Source: Endozoicomonas sp. G2_2 (lineage in GTDB: Bacteria > Pseudomonadota > Gammaproteobacteria > Nevskiales > Salinisphaeraceae). From it: 64,000 bases of DNA. The stretch lies in NCBI RefSeq assembly GCF_017744135.1, contig NZ_JAGHQU010000010.1:40206-104205 (forward strand). Reading direction: 5' to 3'. Positions 55,768 to 64,000 of the stretch are shown here, piece after piece (the first letter of the stretch is position 1; each line of letters starts with the position of its first letter). The position numbers and the translations under genes were made by a program. Under the pieces are notes generated by a model, which had not been told where the DNA came from, did no database searches, and was given only the letters and a program-made list of their open reading frames with translations.

Positions 55768-56589
55768 CTAGAAAAACCGTTCGTAAGGCGCCTTGTCGCC
55801 GCCGCGCGGCACGTGAATCATGGTGGATTCGTAGCGGTTGTCGCCGTCGAATTCGACCCAGACGCTCGGGCCGCCGCCGTATTCGCTGCCATAGAACAGC
55901 GTGGCGCCAACCTTGCGGAAAAGCCGCGTGTCCTCGTCGTACTCCGCTTCCGGGCCGAAGCGGGCGCGAAAGCTCGATACCGTGCCCCCGGATTGGCCGA
56001 ATGCGGCCATCGCGGCAGCAATGTCGTTGTTGATTTCGCCCGGCCCGATCACTCCGTCTGCCAGCGCGTCTTCAACGGCCGGCGAGCGCGCGCTTTCGGC
56101 GGATGACGCCGTATCGCCGTTCGTTTCCTGCGGCGGCGTCGACGGTTCCGCGGCCGCAGCCGTGGCGGGTGGCTCTACCTCGGCTGCCGATACGCCCGCC
56201 GCCGCCCGGCGCTTGTTCACGCCCTCGCTGGTCTGTACCGCCAGCACCGGGCTGCTCGCGCTCCAGGCATCGAAGCCGCCGGGCACGACCACAGAGGCCC
56301 AGGGCTGGTCGAAGCCGGTCTCGCCGTACCAGAACAGGTCGGAGGTTTTCTCGCCGCCGCTGGCGTCGACTGAGTAAGCCATGGCCGGGCCATACATCGC
56401 GACGACATCCCCGAGCGTCGTCTCGCCCGGCTCGATACTATCGACGAAACGCGAACGGTCCGCGGACGTCCAGACCGGCGAGTTCTCGGCGGTCAACCAG
56501 GCGGGCGGGTCGAGATACGGGGAACTCACGCAAGCGGAAAGCAGCATTGCAGGCGCGACGAGAACGGCGAATCGATATCGAAAAGCCAT
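55768..56589 (-). CDS. Lipoprotein with two BamE/SmpA-like segments
   Basis: A 273-residue lipoprotein with lipobox LLSAC (Cys 20). Two stretches resemble each other and the small BamE/SmpA fold: TTLGDVVAMYGPAMAYS followed by LFWYG (about residues 57–90), and TVSSFRARFGPEAEYDED followed by LFYGSE (about 205–240). Between them is an Ala/Pro/Glu-rich linker (125–190). BamE-like proteins help outer-membrane assembly, but similarity here is only visual. Isolated gene. Confidence 0.65.
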   Translation of the reverse strand: MAFRYRFAVLVAPAMLLSACVSSPYLDPPAWLTAENSPVWTSADRSRFVDSIEPGETTLGDVVAMYGPAMAYSVDASGGEKTSDLFWYGETGFDQPWASVVVPGGFDAWSASSPVLAVQTSEGVNKRRAAAGVSAAEVEPPATAAAAEPSTPPQETNGDTASSAESARSPAVEDALADGVIGPGEINNDIAAAMAAFGQSGGTVSSFRARFGPEAEYDEDTRLFRKVGATLFYGSEYGGGPSVWVEFDGDNRYESTMIHVPRGGDKAPYERFF

Positions 56590-56803
56590 GGTTGACCCCC
56601 TTCCATGACAGCTGCGCTTAGCGCTCGAACGTCGAGCCTAGCTCGACTCGCCAATCGGTTGAATTCTTGTTGTACAGCGCAGCTCTTTACGGGCGAAGGC
56701 TGTGTTCGGCGCCCGGTCTGTAGGCGAAATCCGGTTTGCGGCGGACGGCGGCTGCTGTCGTCCGTCGCGCTTCAAAGGTTTGTGCAAGGCAGGGCGGCTT
56801 GCG

Positions 56804-58189
56804 TCAGCCGCGCGGCGGCAGCAGGCACGGGTAGCCGATCGCTGCCCGCGTGTCGTCGTCGGCCTGCCAGGGTCGATGGCGTTCGCGCACGGGCAGGGCG
56901 CGTAGTTCGGGTAGCCAGTGGCTGACGTATTCGGCGTCCGGGTCGTAACGCTCGGCCTGGGCGAGCACGTCGAAACCGTTGTCGCGCTTGTCGGTGCCCA
57001 CGCCCGCGACGGTCGCCCAGTTGCCCCAGTTGCTCGCCACGTCGTAGTCGACCAGCTGTGTTTCGAACCAGGCGGCGCCGTGGCGCCAGTCCTGGCCGAG
57101 ATCGCGGGCCAGATAGCTGGCGACATTCTGGCGCGCGCGGTTGGACATATAGCCCGTCGCCGCCAGTTCGCGCATTGCGGCATCCACGAACGGCAGGCCG
57201 GTCTCGCCGCGCTGCCAGGCCGTGAGCACATTCGCGTCAGCGGCCGTTGGCCGGTCGTGTCGATCTTGTATTCCGCCACGGTGGAAAAGACGCGGGCCTT
57301 CCGCCGCGAGAATCCAGTGATAGAACTCGCGCCAGCGCAGCTCGAACAACAGCCAGTAGGTGGATTTGTTGGCCACGACGTCGGTCTCGTACTCGGCGAG
57401 CGCGGCCGCGATACGCCGCGCGGAAATACAGCCCGCGGCAAGCCAGGGCGAAAATTTCGACGAGTACGCCATGCCCATCAGGCCGTTGCGTGTTGCCTTG
57501 TATTCGGCAATGCCGTGCGTACGCCAGAAGTAGTCGCGAAGCCGTTCGCGGGCCGCCGCTTCGCCGCCCGCGAACGGCGTTTCGTTGCGGGGCCAGTCGA
57601 TGACATGAAAATGGTCCGCCAGGGCGCGGGCCGCCTAGGGTACCGGGGGCAAACGCTCGGGCGCATCCGTTGCAGCCTGAACCGTTGCCCCGGTTTCCAC
57701 CTGCTTGCGAAACCGCGTGTAAACCCGCGGCATGTCGGCAAGCGCAAACGGCAGGTCTTTTTCCCGGTACAGCGTGTTGGCGCTGGCGGTACGCAGTGCC
57801 GCTGCGCCAGCAAGTGCCGTGCGTACGCGTTCGATCTGCGCTGTTTCTTCCGGTGCGATCGCCTGCTCGGTCCAGACCGTATCGGCGCCAAGCGCGGCCG
57901 CCAGTTCGGGCAGCACCTGCTCCGGTTCGCCGCGGCGTACGATCAGCCGGCCGCCGGCTTCGGCGACCGCCGAGCGCAGCGCCGCGAGCGATTCGCCGAT
58001 GAACGCTCGTCGATGCCGACCCGTTTTTGCCGTGCCGTATGCGCTTGTCGCCTCGAAGCGATCGTCCACACAGAACACGCAAAGCAACGCCGGCGCCGCC
58101 GCAGCGTTTGCGAGGGCGGGGTTATCGTCGAGGCGTAGATCGTTCTTGAACCAGACGATCGCGCTTTGAGAAGTCGGCGGGCAGGGCAT
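56804..58189 (-). pseudogene. DASH-type cryptochrome/photolyase interrupted by one amber codon
   Basis: A single frame of 462 codons reads as a complete cry-DASH protein except for TAG at 57635–57637 (after ERLPPVP, residue 184). Before the stop: IVWFKNDLRLDDNPAL and the photolyase alpha/beta domain. After the stop the same frame continues with DHFHVIDWPRNETPFAGGE, then DYFWRTHGIAEYKATRNG, YSSKFSPWLAAGCIS, ELRWREFYHW and NWATVAGVGTD, the FAD-binding hallmarks. No frameshift is seen and the rest is intact, so this is either a recent nonsense mutation, a sequencing error, or amber suppression. As read, two truncated products would result. Confidence 0.85.
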
Positions 58190-58356
58190 GACTGCACTAC
58201 GCCACAGGCAAGCGATCGGATTACTGCGCCCAAAAGGCCCGCTGCGTGGTTGACACGGCGCGTTCGCTCGACCGGCGCGATGGACGTGGCGGGTTACGCG
58301 CCGGCCCCGCGCGCTGTATCGTTCCGCGCGGCCACCTGCTCCGGACAGCGAACCTC

Positions 58357-58947
58357 ATGCCTGCAGACCGTATTGCCGAACAGCTCGCGTTCCTCGCGGA
58401 AATCGACGCGCTGAAGTCCGTGGTGCGTCAGTCGCCGCTCGTCGACCGAAGCCGGCGCGAAAACTCGGCGGAACATTCCTGGCATCTCGCGATGTTCGCG
58501 CTCGTGCTCGGCGAGGACGAAGCCGTAGATACCGGCCGGGCCATCCAGCTTCTGCTGGTTCACGATATCGTCGAGATCGACGCGGGCGACGCGCCCATTC
58601 ATGGGAATCACGACTCGACAGAGATCGAAGCCCGCGAGAACGCCGCGGCCGAGCGCCTGTTCGGGCTGTTGCCGGAAGAGCAAGCCGGCAAGCTGCGCGC
58701 ACTCTGGCGCGAATTCGAGGCCGCCGAAACGCCGGAAGCCCGCTTCGCCAAAGCGCTGGATCGCCTGCAGCCGCTATTGCTCAACACGCTCACGGGCGGC
58801 GGCACGTGGAGAGAAAACCGCGTGTCCGAGCAGCAGGTGCACGAGCGTTACGGCCCGCCCATCGCGCGCGGCTCCGCCGAACTGTGGCAACACGCGCGCG
58901 AACTGGTACGCGCCCATTTCAACCGCGCAGACACGCCAAGTTCCTAG
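58357..58947 (+). CDS. HD-domain phosphohydrolase (YfbR-like 5'-nucleotidase)
   Basis: A 196-residue HD-domain protein. The metal site is visible as His in NSAEHSWH (near 38), HD in LLLVHDIVEIDAGD (near 70) and a later Asp in KALDRLQPLL. This layout matches YfbR-like deoxynucleoside 5'-monophosphatases. ATG 58357 (MPADRIAEQLAFL) is chosen because the family starts there; an upstream in-frame start would add non-conserved sequence. Adjacent to the cry-DASH gene on the opposite strand. Confidence 0.87.
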   Translation: MPADRIAEQLAFLAEIDALKSVVRQSPLVDRSRRENSAEHSWHLAMFALVLGEDEAVDTGRAIQLLLVHDIVEIDAGDAPIHGNHDSTEIEARENAAAERLFGLLPEEQAGKLRALWREFEAAETPEARFAKALDRLQPLLLNTLTGGGTWRENRVSEQQVHERYGPPIARGSAELWQHARELVRAHFNRADTPSS

Positions 58948-59108
58948 GCGCGCGACTGCCCGGCGCATGCGGTAGGCGCGCTGTTTCATCCCGCACGCGT
59001 CGTGCCGCGTAACGTCAGCCGAATCGCCGGCGCGATGTGTCCGGGTACAGTGGAGCGCGGTCTACCGAAGCCATGCCGAAGATCATCGAAAAGTTTGCTC
59101 ACGGCCCC

Positions 59109-60128
59109 ATGTCGCCGGTCCGCGTGATATCCGTGTTTCGAAGGTGCGCGCCCTCGATCGTGTTCGCGAGCCTGCTCGTGTGTTCGGCGGTCGCGAGCGC
59201 GGCGTTCGACGCGAACGCGCGAGACGACATCGCCGAGCGCGCCGGCGAACTGGCCCGAACACATACGCTGCTCGTTGCCGTTAACGGCGAAACCGTTATC
59301 GAACGCGGGTATCGCGGCCACCGCACCCGCGAGACGGTCAATATCAAGTCACTGTCCAAGACCTGGATCGCCACGCTGGTAGGCGCGGCTATCGACCGCG
59401 GCGTTATCGAAAGCGCCGACCAGCCGGTGGCCGAACTGCTGGGCGACCGCGTGCCCGCGGACGTGGACCCGCGCGTTCGCGAGATCACCGTCGGCCAGCT
59501 GTTGTCGATGCAATCCGGGCTGGAGCGTACCTCTGGCGGCAATTACGGCGCGTGGGTGGCCAGCGACAACTGGGTCGCCAATGCCTTGCGGCGCCCGTTC
59601 GTGGCCGAGCCGGGCGGGCGTATGCTTTATTCCACGGGCAACAGCCACCTGCTTTCGGCTGCGCTCACTCAAGCCACCGGCCGCAGCACGCTCGTGCTCA
59701 TGCGCGACTGGCTCGGCGAGCCGCTTGGCATCGAAATTCCGCCATGGACGCGCGATCCGCAGGGCATCTATTTCGGCGGCAACGAAATGGGCCTCGCGCC
59801 CACCGCGCTTCTGGCGTTCGCAGAAATGATCTGTCGCGACGGCAAGGTCGACGGCGAACAGGTCATCTCCAAGGACTGGATCGAAGCCAGCTGGCAGCCG
59901 CGCACCAACTCGGTCTATACCGGCGATGCCTACGGTTACGGCTGGTTCACCACCGAACTCGCCGGCGTCACCGCCCATTACGGTCGCGGCTACGGCGGCC
60001 AGGTGTTGTTCGTGGTGCCCGCAAAACAACTGAGCGTGGTGATCACCTCCGACCCCACGCCGCCGTCGAACGGCAGCTATTTCCAGCAGCAGGCCGCGCT
60101 TGTCGAACGGATTATCGAAGCGATCTGA
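59109..60128 (+). CDS. Exported serine hydrolase (beta-lactamase/AmpC-like fold)
   Basis: A 339-residue penicillin-binding-protein-fold hydrolase. The nucleophile is in IKSLSKTW (SxxK), with the tyrosine motif LYSTGNSH and the final glycine-rich HYGRGYGGQV. Residues 1–31 (SPVRVISVFRRCAPSIV then LLVCSAVASA) form a signal peptide. Starts at 59073 or 59037 are possible but weaken the signal. Substrate may be an ester or cell-wall peptide; resistance to beta-lactams is not implied. Confidence 0.83.
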   Translation: MSPVRVISVFRRCAPSIVFASLLVCSAVASAAFDANARDDIAERAGELARTHTLLVAVNGETVIERGYRGHRTRETVNIKSLSKTWIATLVGAAIDRGVIESADQPVAELLGDRVPADVDPRVREITVGQLLSMQSGLERTSGGNYGAWVASDNWVANALRRPFVAEPGGRMLYSTGNSHLLSAALTQATGRSTLVLMRDWLGEPLGIEIPPWTRDPQGIYFGGNEMGLAPTALLAFAEMICRDGKVDGEQVISKDWIEASWQPRTNSVYTGDAYGYGWFTTELAGVTAHYGRGYGGQVLFVVPAKQLSVVITSDPTPPSNGSYFQQQAALVERIIEAI

Positions 60129-60314
60129 ACTCGGCGCCGGCCATATGGGGGTGCGACGTGATCGACCACGGCACAGGCGGCGGCGCCTTTTTCCAATGGC
60201 AAGCCTTTCTATACTGGCCTGCCAAATTCCGTGCGGTTTCTTAGCCGATTGCCGACGTGCGGCATCATGGCAACGTAGACACGCGCTATTCGACACCCGA
60301 GAAAAGCCATAGCC

Positions 60315-61238
60315 ATGAACGACTCGCTGATTCTCCATCATTACGACGGCTCGCCCTACGGCGAAAAGATCCGGCTGATGTTCGGGCTGACCGGTGCGAA
60401 GTGGTCTTCCGTGCTTTGTCCGGTGCAGCCCCCGCGGCCCAGCCTCGACCCGCTCACCGGCGGCTACCGTCGCATCCCCGTCGCTCAGGTCGGTGCCGAC
60501 ATCTTCTGCGATACGGCGCTCATCGCGCGGGAACTGGCCACGCGCTTGAGCTGCCCGGCGCTCGATCCCGCGCAGGTGGACGCCGACGCCGCGGCGCTCA
60601 TGGCGCAGGCCCAGGGCAAGGCGTTCTTCGCGGCGATCGGCGCGGTGCCCACGCCGCGACTGCTCACCACGATGCTGCTCAAGTTCGGGCCAATCGGCGC
60701 GGTGCGGTTCGTCAAGGACCGCATCAGCCTGCTCAAGGGCTCGACGGTCCGCGCGCCGCAGGGCGAGAAAGCCAGAGCGGTATTGAACGCTTTGTTGGAC
60801 GAGCTGGAAACCCGGCTCGAAACGCACGAATGGATCGGCGGCGACGCCGTTTCGGTCGCCGATTTCGCCTGTTTCCATCCGCTCTGGCTGTACGTCAGCT
60901 GCAATCGCCGGCCGCTCGAAGCCGGCCCGCAGGTCGAAGCCTGGTACCAGCGTGTCAGCGAGATCGGCCACGGCGAGCGTGAAGAGCTCACGCAGGACAA
61001 GGCGTTTGCCATAGCGAAAGAGGCCGAACCGCGAACCCTGCCGGAAAGCGTGTCCGATACGCCGGCCGCGATCGGCGCGAAGGTCGAAGTGGCGCCATCC
61101 GACTACGGCAAGGTGCCCGTCGCCGGAACCCTGGCCGCATTCACGGAAGACCGCATCGTCATCGCACGGGATACGCGGGAATTCGGATTGCTGCACGTGT
61201 ATTTTCCGCGCGCGGGCTACGCCTTGACGGCAGCGTAG
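60315..61238 (+). CDS. Glutathione S-transferase-family protein with C-terminal extension
   Basis: A 307-residue protein. The N-terminal thioredoxin-like GST domain starts SLILHHYDGSPYGEKIRLMF, followed by RRIPVAQVGADIFCDT at the glutathione site. The helical C-terminal GST domain ends near 215, and about 85 additional residues follow (from about 225), ending DYGKVPVAGTLAAF and a beta-rich tail. Usual GST length is about 200–230. The extension resembles no domain I know. Monocistronic. Confidence 0.84.
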   Translation: MNDSLILHHYDGSPYGEKIRLMFGLTGAKWSSVLCPVQPPRPSLDPLTGGYRRIPVAQVGADIFCDTALIARELATRLSCPALDPAQVDADAAALMAQAQGKAFFAAIGAVPTPRLLTTMLLKFGPIGAVRFVKDRISLLKGSTVRAPQGEKARAVLNALLDELETRLETHEWIGGDAVSVADFACFHPLWLYVSCNRRPLEAGPQVEAWYQRVSEIGHGEREELTQDKAFAIAKEAEPRTLPESVSDTPAAIGAKVEVAPSDYGKVPVAGTLAAFTEDRIVIARDTREFGLLHVYFPRAGYALTAA

Positions 61239-61594
61239 TCGATCGCTGTTAGCGAAGTACGTGCGGCATCACTCGATACACCCGTCGGTCGCCCGATTCG
61301 CCGGGCGCCAACTGCACGGCGGATACGGGCAGGCTTCGGCGCGCGGTTTTCTGCCCGCACGATGCGGGTGTGGTGCGAAATACGAAGCCAACGCGAATCC
61401 ATCACGCGCATTCAGTCGGTTCGTTCTTCCGTTATGCGGAGTCAGGCCGGAGCCACAGACCGGCTCGCCGCTCGTGGCGGTCCGCGCTCGACGGCCGGGT
61501 TCCGGTGTCTATCGATTGATCGAGACCGTGTCGAACGCAAACGTCGAGCGCGCGGTCAAAAGCATTCGCATCACACGCAAAGGATTACAGGACC
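61239..61594. other. 356-bp intergenic region upstream of the stress protein
   Basis: No convincing gene. It ends with AAAGGA as a ribosome site for the next gene (start 61595). No clear promoter pair, repeat or terminator is seen after the GST gene. Confidence 0.45.
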
Positions 61595-62083
61595 ATGTCC
61601 AGCCCCGAACACAAACAGAAGATCTGGAATCTCATCAAGGAAATCCAGGTCGGCATGCTCGTCACGCAGGACGGCAACGTACCGCGCGCTCGTCCCATGC
61701 ATCTGGTGCAGGACGAATACGACGGCACGATCTGGTTCTACACCCGTCGCAGCACGGAAAAGGTACTCGAGGCTCAGCAGGGCGATAGCGAAGTCTGTCT
61801 GACGTTCTCCGACCAGGAGGCCGGCGTTTACGTCTCCATGTCGGGCAAGGCGCGTATTACCGACGACCAGGCCATCATCGACAAATACTGGAACCCCGGC
61901 GTGGCCGCCTGGTTGCCCGAAAAGGAAGACCCGGACGTCGTCATGCTCGAAATCGACATCGAGATGGGCGAACACTGGGCCGCCAAGGAGAGCAAGGTCT
62001 TCCAGCTCTACGAAATGGCCAAGGCCAATATCGAGAGCGACAAGACGCCCAACATTGGCGAAAACGAGAAATTCGGCGGCTGA
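61595..62083 (+). CDS. Pyridoxamine 5'-phosphate oxidase-fold stress protein
   Basis: A 162-residue split-barrel flavin/pyridoxamine-oxidase-like protein of the general stress protein 26 type. Visible family parts are GMLVTQDGNVPRARPMHLV, IWFYTRRSTEKVLEAQ and the C-terminal MLEIDIEMGEHW. FMN or deazaflavin binding is expected, but activity is unknown. Followed by a strong terminator, so monocistronic. Confidence 0.88.
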   Translation: MSSPEHKQKIWNLIKEIQVGMLVTQDGNVPRARPMHLVQDEYDGTIWFYTRRSTEKVLEAQQGDSEVCLTFSDQEAGVYVSMSGKARITDDQAIIDKYWNPGVAAWLPEKEDPDVVMLEIDIEMGEHWAAKESKVFQLYEMAKANIESDKTPNIGENEKFGG

Positions 62084-62106
62084 TTAGCCTCACAGCCTGT
62101 CGACAG

Positions 62107-62133
62107 AAACGCCCGGTTCGCCGGGCGTTTTTT
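62107..62133 (+). terminator. Intrinsic terminator of the stress-protein gene
   Basis: AACGCCCGG-TTCG-CCGGGCGTT hairpin with stable TTCG loop and a TTTTTT run, 24 bases after the stop. Confidence 0.95.
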
Positions 62134-62305
62134 ATGAACACAAAAAATCCGAGCGCGGGCCCTGCACGAACACACCGCAAGTTCCCGCCGCTAACTGGCC
62201 GCACGCCGGCGGACGCGACCCGCGCCGGAGTGAACGAGGCGAAGCAACGTGATTACTACGCCCGTTAATGCCGTCTATTCACGGCATGCCAGGCGCCGTC
62301 GTGAC

Positions 62306-62335
62306 ACGGGGCTCGCCAGGTTTGCGAGGCCCCGT
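62306..62335 (-). terminator. Possible weak terminator of the DUF3072 gene
   Basis: ACGGGGC-TCGC and GCGA-GGCCCCGT form a stem with one bulged base. It lies 60 bp past the DUF3072 stop. No T-run follows on the minus strand and only TTT on the plus strand, so termination is uncertain. Confidence 0.35.
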
Positions 62336-62394
62336 TTGCGTGCGGAAACCTGTGCGTTCTCCTGGCGCGAACTACGGATCGGACTGGACTACCA

Positions 62395-62616
62395 CTACCC
62401 GCGATTGGCCGTATCCTGCAGTTCGTCGATCCGCTCCGATGCCTGCGCCTTGGTCAGATTCTCATCGAACGTCTCGCCGGCTTCTTCGCATAGCGTTTGC
62501 AGGTAGGAGGCCTGAGCGCCGGTCATGGCTTCGTCGCCGGTCGTCCAGTTTTCTGGAGACTTCTCGACGTTGCTCGTATCCGCAGCCTGCTCGGCGTTCT
62601 TGGGATTGTCAGTCAT
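62395..62616 (-). CDS. DUF3072 protein
   Basis: A 73-residue acidic protein. The second half, MTGAQASYLQTLCEEAGE followed by LTKAQASERIDELQ, is the DUF3072 signature. Small proteins of this type are common in stress-tolerant proteobacteria; function is unknown. The first 30 residues are polar and probably disordered. Single gene. Confidence 0.85.
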   Translation of the reverse strand: MTDNPKNAEQAADTSNVEKSPENWTTGDEAMTGAQASYLQTLCEEAGETFDENLTKAQASERIDELQDTANRG

Positions 62617-62914
62617 GGCGTACCTTCAATGTAGAAAGAGGGCTGTATATACGTACACGTACCGTATCGTGGATGCAGGAGATGCCAGCGACTGAATAAA
62701 TCGACGGATGCTAGCCGCGCAGCGCTTAAACCGCTTGAAAGGTCACCGGCCGCTTTATTCGTGCCGGTCGGCCCCGGCGGCTGCACAATGCAAGCCCCCC
62801 TGTGGCGGCCACGCGCCGGGACGATTGACGCTTCAAACAGGCTTCGCCATTCTCGAACGCCTTATCCACGCTTGCGATTCAAGCAGGCCGAAACACAACT
62901 GCCGGGGACTCGGA

Positions 62915-63688
62915 ATGGATACTGCTGCTCTTTTTTCACTCGAAGGCCGTGTTGCGATCGTCACCGGCGGCTCCCGCGGCATCGGCCGCATGATCGCCGA
63001 AGGCCTGCTACGTCAGGGGGCACGTGTTTATATCACCGCCCGCAAGGCCGAAGCCTGCGACGAAACCGCGAAGGAACTCTCGGAAATCGGGCCGTGCGTC
63101 TCGTTGCCGGCCGACGTGTCGACCATGGACGGCATCCACGGCCTGGTCGCGGCCTATCGCGAGCACGAGAAGACGCTGGATATTCTCGTGAACAACGCCG
63201 GTGCGGCCTGGGGCGCCGAGTTCGACGAGTTCCCCGAAAGCGGCTGGGACAAGGCGGTGGACCTCAACATGAAAGCGCCGTTCTTCCTGGCGCAGGCGTT
63301 CAAGCCCATGCTGCTCGAAGCCCGCGCCGCCGGCCCCATCGCCAAGATCATCAATATCGCCTCGGTCGACGGCCTGTCGCTCAACCCGCAGGAAACTTAT
63401 TCCTACCACGCCTCCAAGGCCGGCGTGATCCATCTCACCAAGCGCATGGCGGTACGCCTGGCACCCGAAGGCATTGCCGTGAGCGCCATCGCCCCCGGCG
63501 CCTTCGCCTCGAACATGAACAAGGTCGCCCGCGACCACGGCGACGAGATCAAGGGCCGCATCCCATCCCAGCGTATCGGCGAGCCCGAGGACATGGCGGG
63601 GGCCGCGATCTATCTCGCGTCCCGAGCCGGGGATTACGTCGTGGGCTCGACGCTGATCGTCGATGGTGGTGTGAATATCGCGCGCTGA
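62915..63688 (+). CDS. Short-chain dehydrogenase/reductase
   Basis: A 257-residue classical SDR. The NAD(P) loop is VTGGSRGIGRMIAE (near 17), NNAGAAWG follows near 95, and the catalytic Ser/Tyr/Lys set is in NIASVDG and TYSYHASKAG. C-terminal DGGVNIAR. Arg after the loop suggests NADPH use. ATG 62915 (MDTAALFSLEGRVAIVTGG) fits family length. Substrate unknown; closest in look to gluconate dehydrogenase or acetoacetyl-CoA-type reductases. Confidence 0.9.
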   Translation: MDTAALFSLEGRVAIVTGGSRGIGRMIAEGLLRQGARVYITARKAEACDETAKELSEIGPCVSLPADVSTMDGIHGLVAAYREHEKTLDILVNNAGAAWGAEFDEFPESGWDKAVDLNMKAPFFLAQAFKPMLLEARAAGPIAKIINIASVDGLSLNPQETYSYHASKAGVIHLTKRMAVRLAPEGIAVSAIAPGAFASNMNKVARDHGDEIKGRIPSQRIGEPEDMAGAAIYLASRAGDYVVGSTLIVDGGVNIAR

Positions 63689-64000
63689 GCCGGGCGGGGC
63701 AGAAGGAAGTGAACGTGTAAGGTTTGGCCGTGAGGCTGAGCAATTGCCGGCCGCATTATTTTTCGGCACTTGCTCGTGCAGAGGGGAAACGTTTCCGTTG
63801 GCCTGAGTTTAGGCCTATCTCAGTGCGGGTTGTTGCATTTGGAGGGCGAGTCAATCGCGCTATGCACAATGCAAGACCTCGTATCTTGACGAAGCCGAAA
63901 TAAAACAGGACGTTAGTCCTGATGAAGCGGCCGGGCCGGCAGAGGCTGACAAGACTTAAGGCGATATAGCCTGTGGGTCAGATAAGTCCGCCGGCCCGTT
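63689..64000. other. Right-end intergenic region
   Basis: 312 bp with no gene. It contains a GGAAACGTTTCC palindrome, a small CAGGAC-GTTA-GTCCTG hairpin at 63906–63921, and the complementary arms CGGGCCGG (63932) and CCGGCCCG (63991) 51 bases apart. It probably belongs to the leader of a gene beyond the window. Confidence 0.5.
63785..63796. promoter_or_regulatory. LacI-type operator palindrome
   Basis: GGAAACGTTTCC is a perfect 12-bp palindrome with a central CG, the usual form of LacI/FruR-family operators. Its regulator and target are not in the window. Confidence 0.45.

Noticed and set aside
62268..62699. Plus-strand 143-codon open frame over the DUF3072 gene
   Set aside because: Lacks a ribosome site and conserved content; the minus-strand DUF3072 signature is clear.
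63890..63930. Possible hammerhead ribozyme (CTGATGA with a nearby GAAA)
   Set aside because: The core elements are present but the three stems cannot be formed around them.

Overview
The window is GC-rich chromosomal DNA from a gammaproteobacterium. The evidence is the gloB–methyltransferase–rnhA–dnaQ neighbourhood, a fadBA pair, TonB/ExbBD, ClpB and a full malonate decarboxylase operon. The Mrp/Mbh-type cation antiporter cluster and the very high GC suggest a salt- or alkali-tolerant organism, possibly Salinisphaera-like; that is an inference from gene content, not from an alignment. I see no insertion sequence, integrase, phage module or CRISPR array.

Layout. 1–2.6 kb: gloB (cut by the window edge), a SAM methyltransferase, rnhA and dnaQ. 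2.6–12.3 kb, all on the minus strand: an ArsR-methyltransferase fusion, a TVP38 membrane protein, then antiporter genes mrpE-F-G, a DUF4040/MbhE protein, mrpB-C-D, and two more D-type subunits separated by a small membrane protein. 12.6–18.3 kb: a phasin/histone-H1-like protein, fadBA and an OmpA-like protein. 18.3–21.1 kb (minus): a TonB system with two ExbD proteins. 21.4–31.3 kb: mixed metabolism and stress genes, including an amino-acid dehydrogenase, two aldo/keto reductases, a nucleotide-transporter-like protein, clpB, a LOG protein, a membrane-anchored M14 peptidase and a DUF2064 glycosyltransferase. tRNA-Ala(CGC) lies at 31.34 kb. 31.7–40.1 kb: malonate uptake (madLM), a divergent LysR regulator and mdcABCDEGH. 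40.1–50.8 kb: a Bcr/CflA exporter, an amino-acid/sodium symporter with a 12-G tract in its leader, two c-di-GMP enzymes, a metallo-hydrolase/membrane-protein pair, a truncated haemoglobin and a TRIC-like channel. 50.9–56.6 kb: a run of poorly characterised genes, three of them lipoproteins. 56.8–63.7 kb: a cry-DASH photolyase gene broken by one amber codon, an HD hydrolase, a serine hydrolase, a GST, a flavin-fold stress protein, a DUF3072 protein and an SDR.

How the parts fit together. The malonate locus is self-contained: MadLM imports malonate, MdcB and MdcG make and attach the 2'-(5''-triphosphoribosyl)-3'-dephospho-CoA group to MdcC, MdcH loads malonyl on it, MdcA transfers the acyl group, and MdcDE decarboxylates. 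The antiporter cluster has the same subunit order as the antiporter half of archaeal membrane-bound hydrogenase, with two extra D-type subunits. All three D subunits keep the TM5 Glu and TM7/TM8 Lys residues used in ion translocation. In the TonB system one ExbD has Asn where the essential membrane Asp normally sits.

The observations I rank highest are the single in-frame stop in cry-DASH, the G12 tract before the symporter, the Asp-to-Asn ExbD, the coupled nucleotide-transporter-like/Tat-reductase pair, and the lipoprotein-rich island at 52–57 kb.
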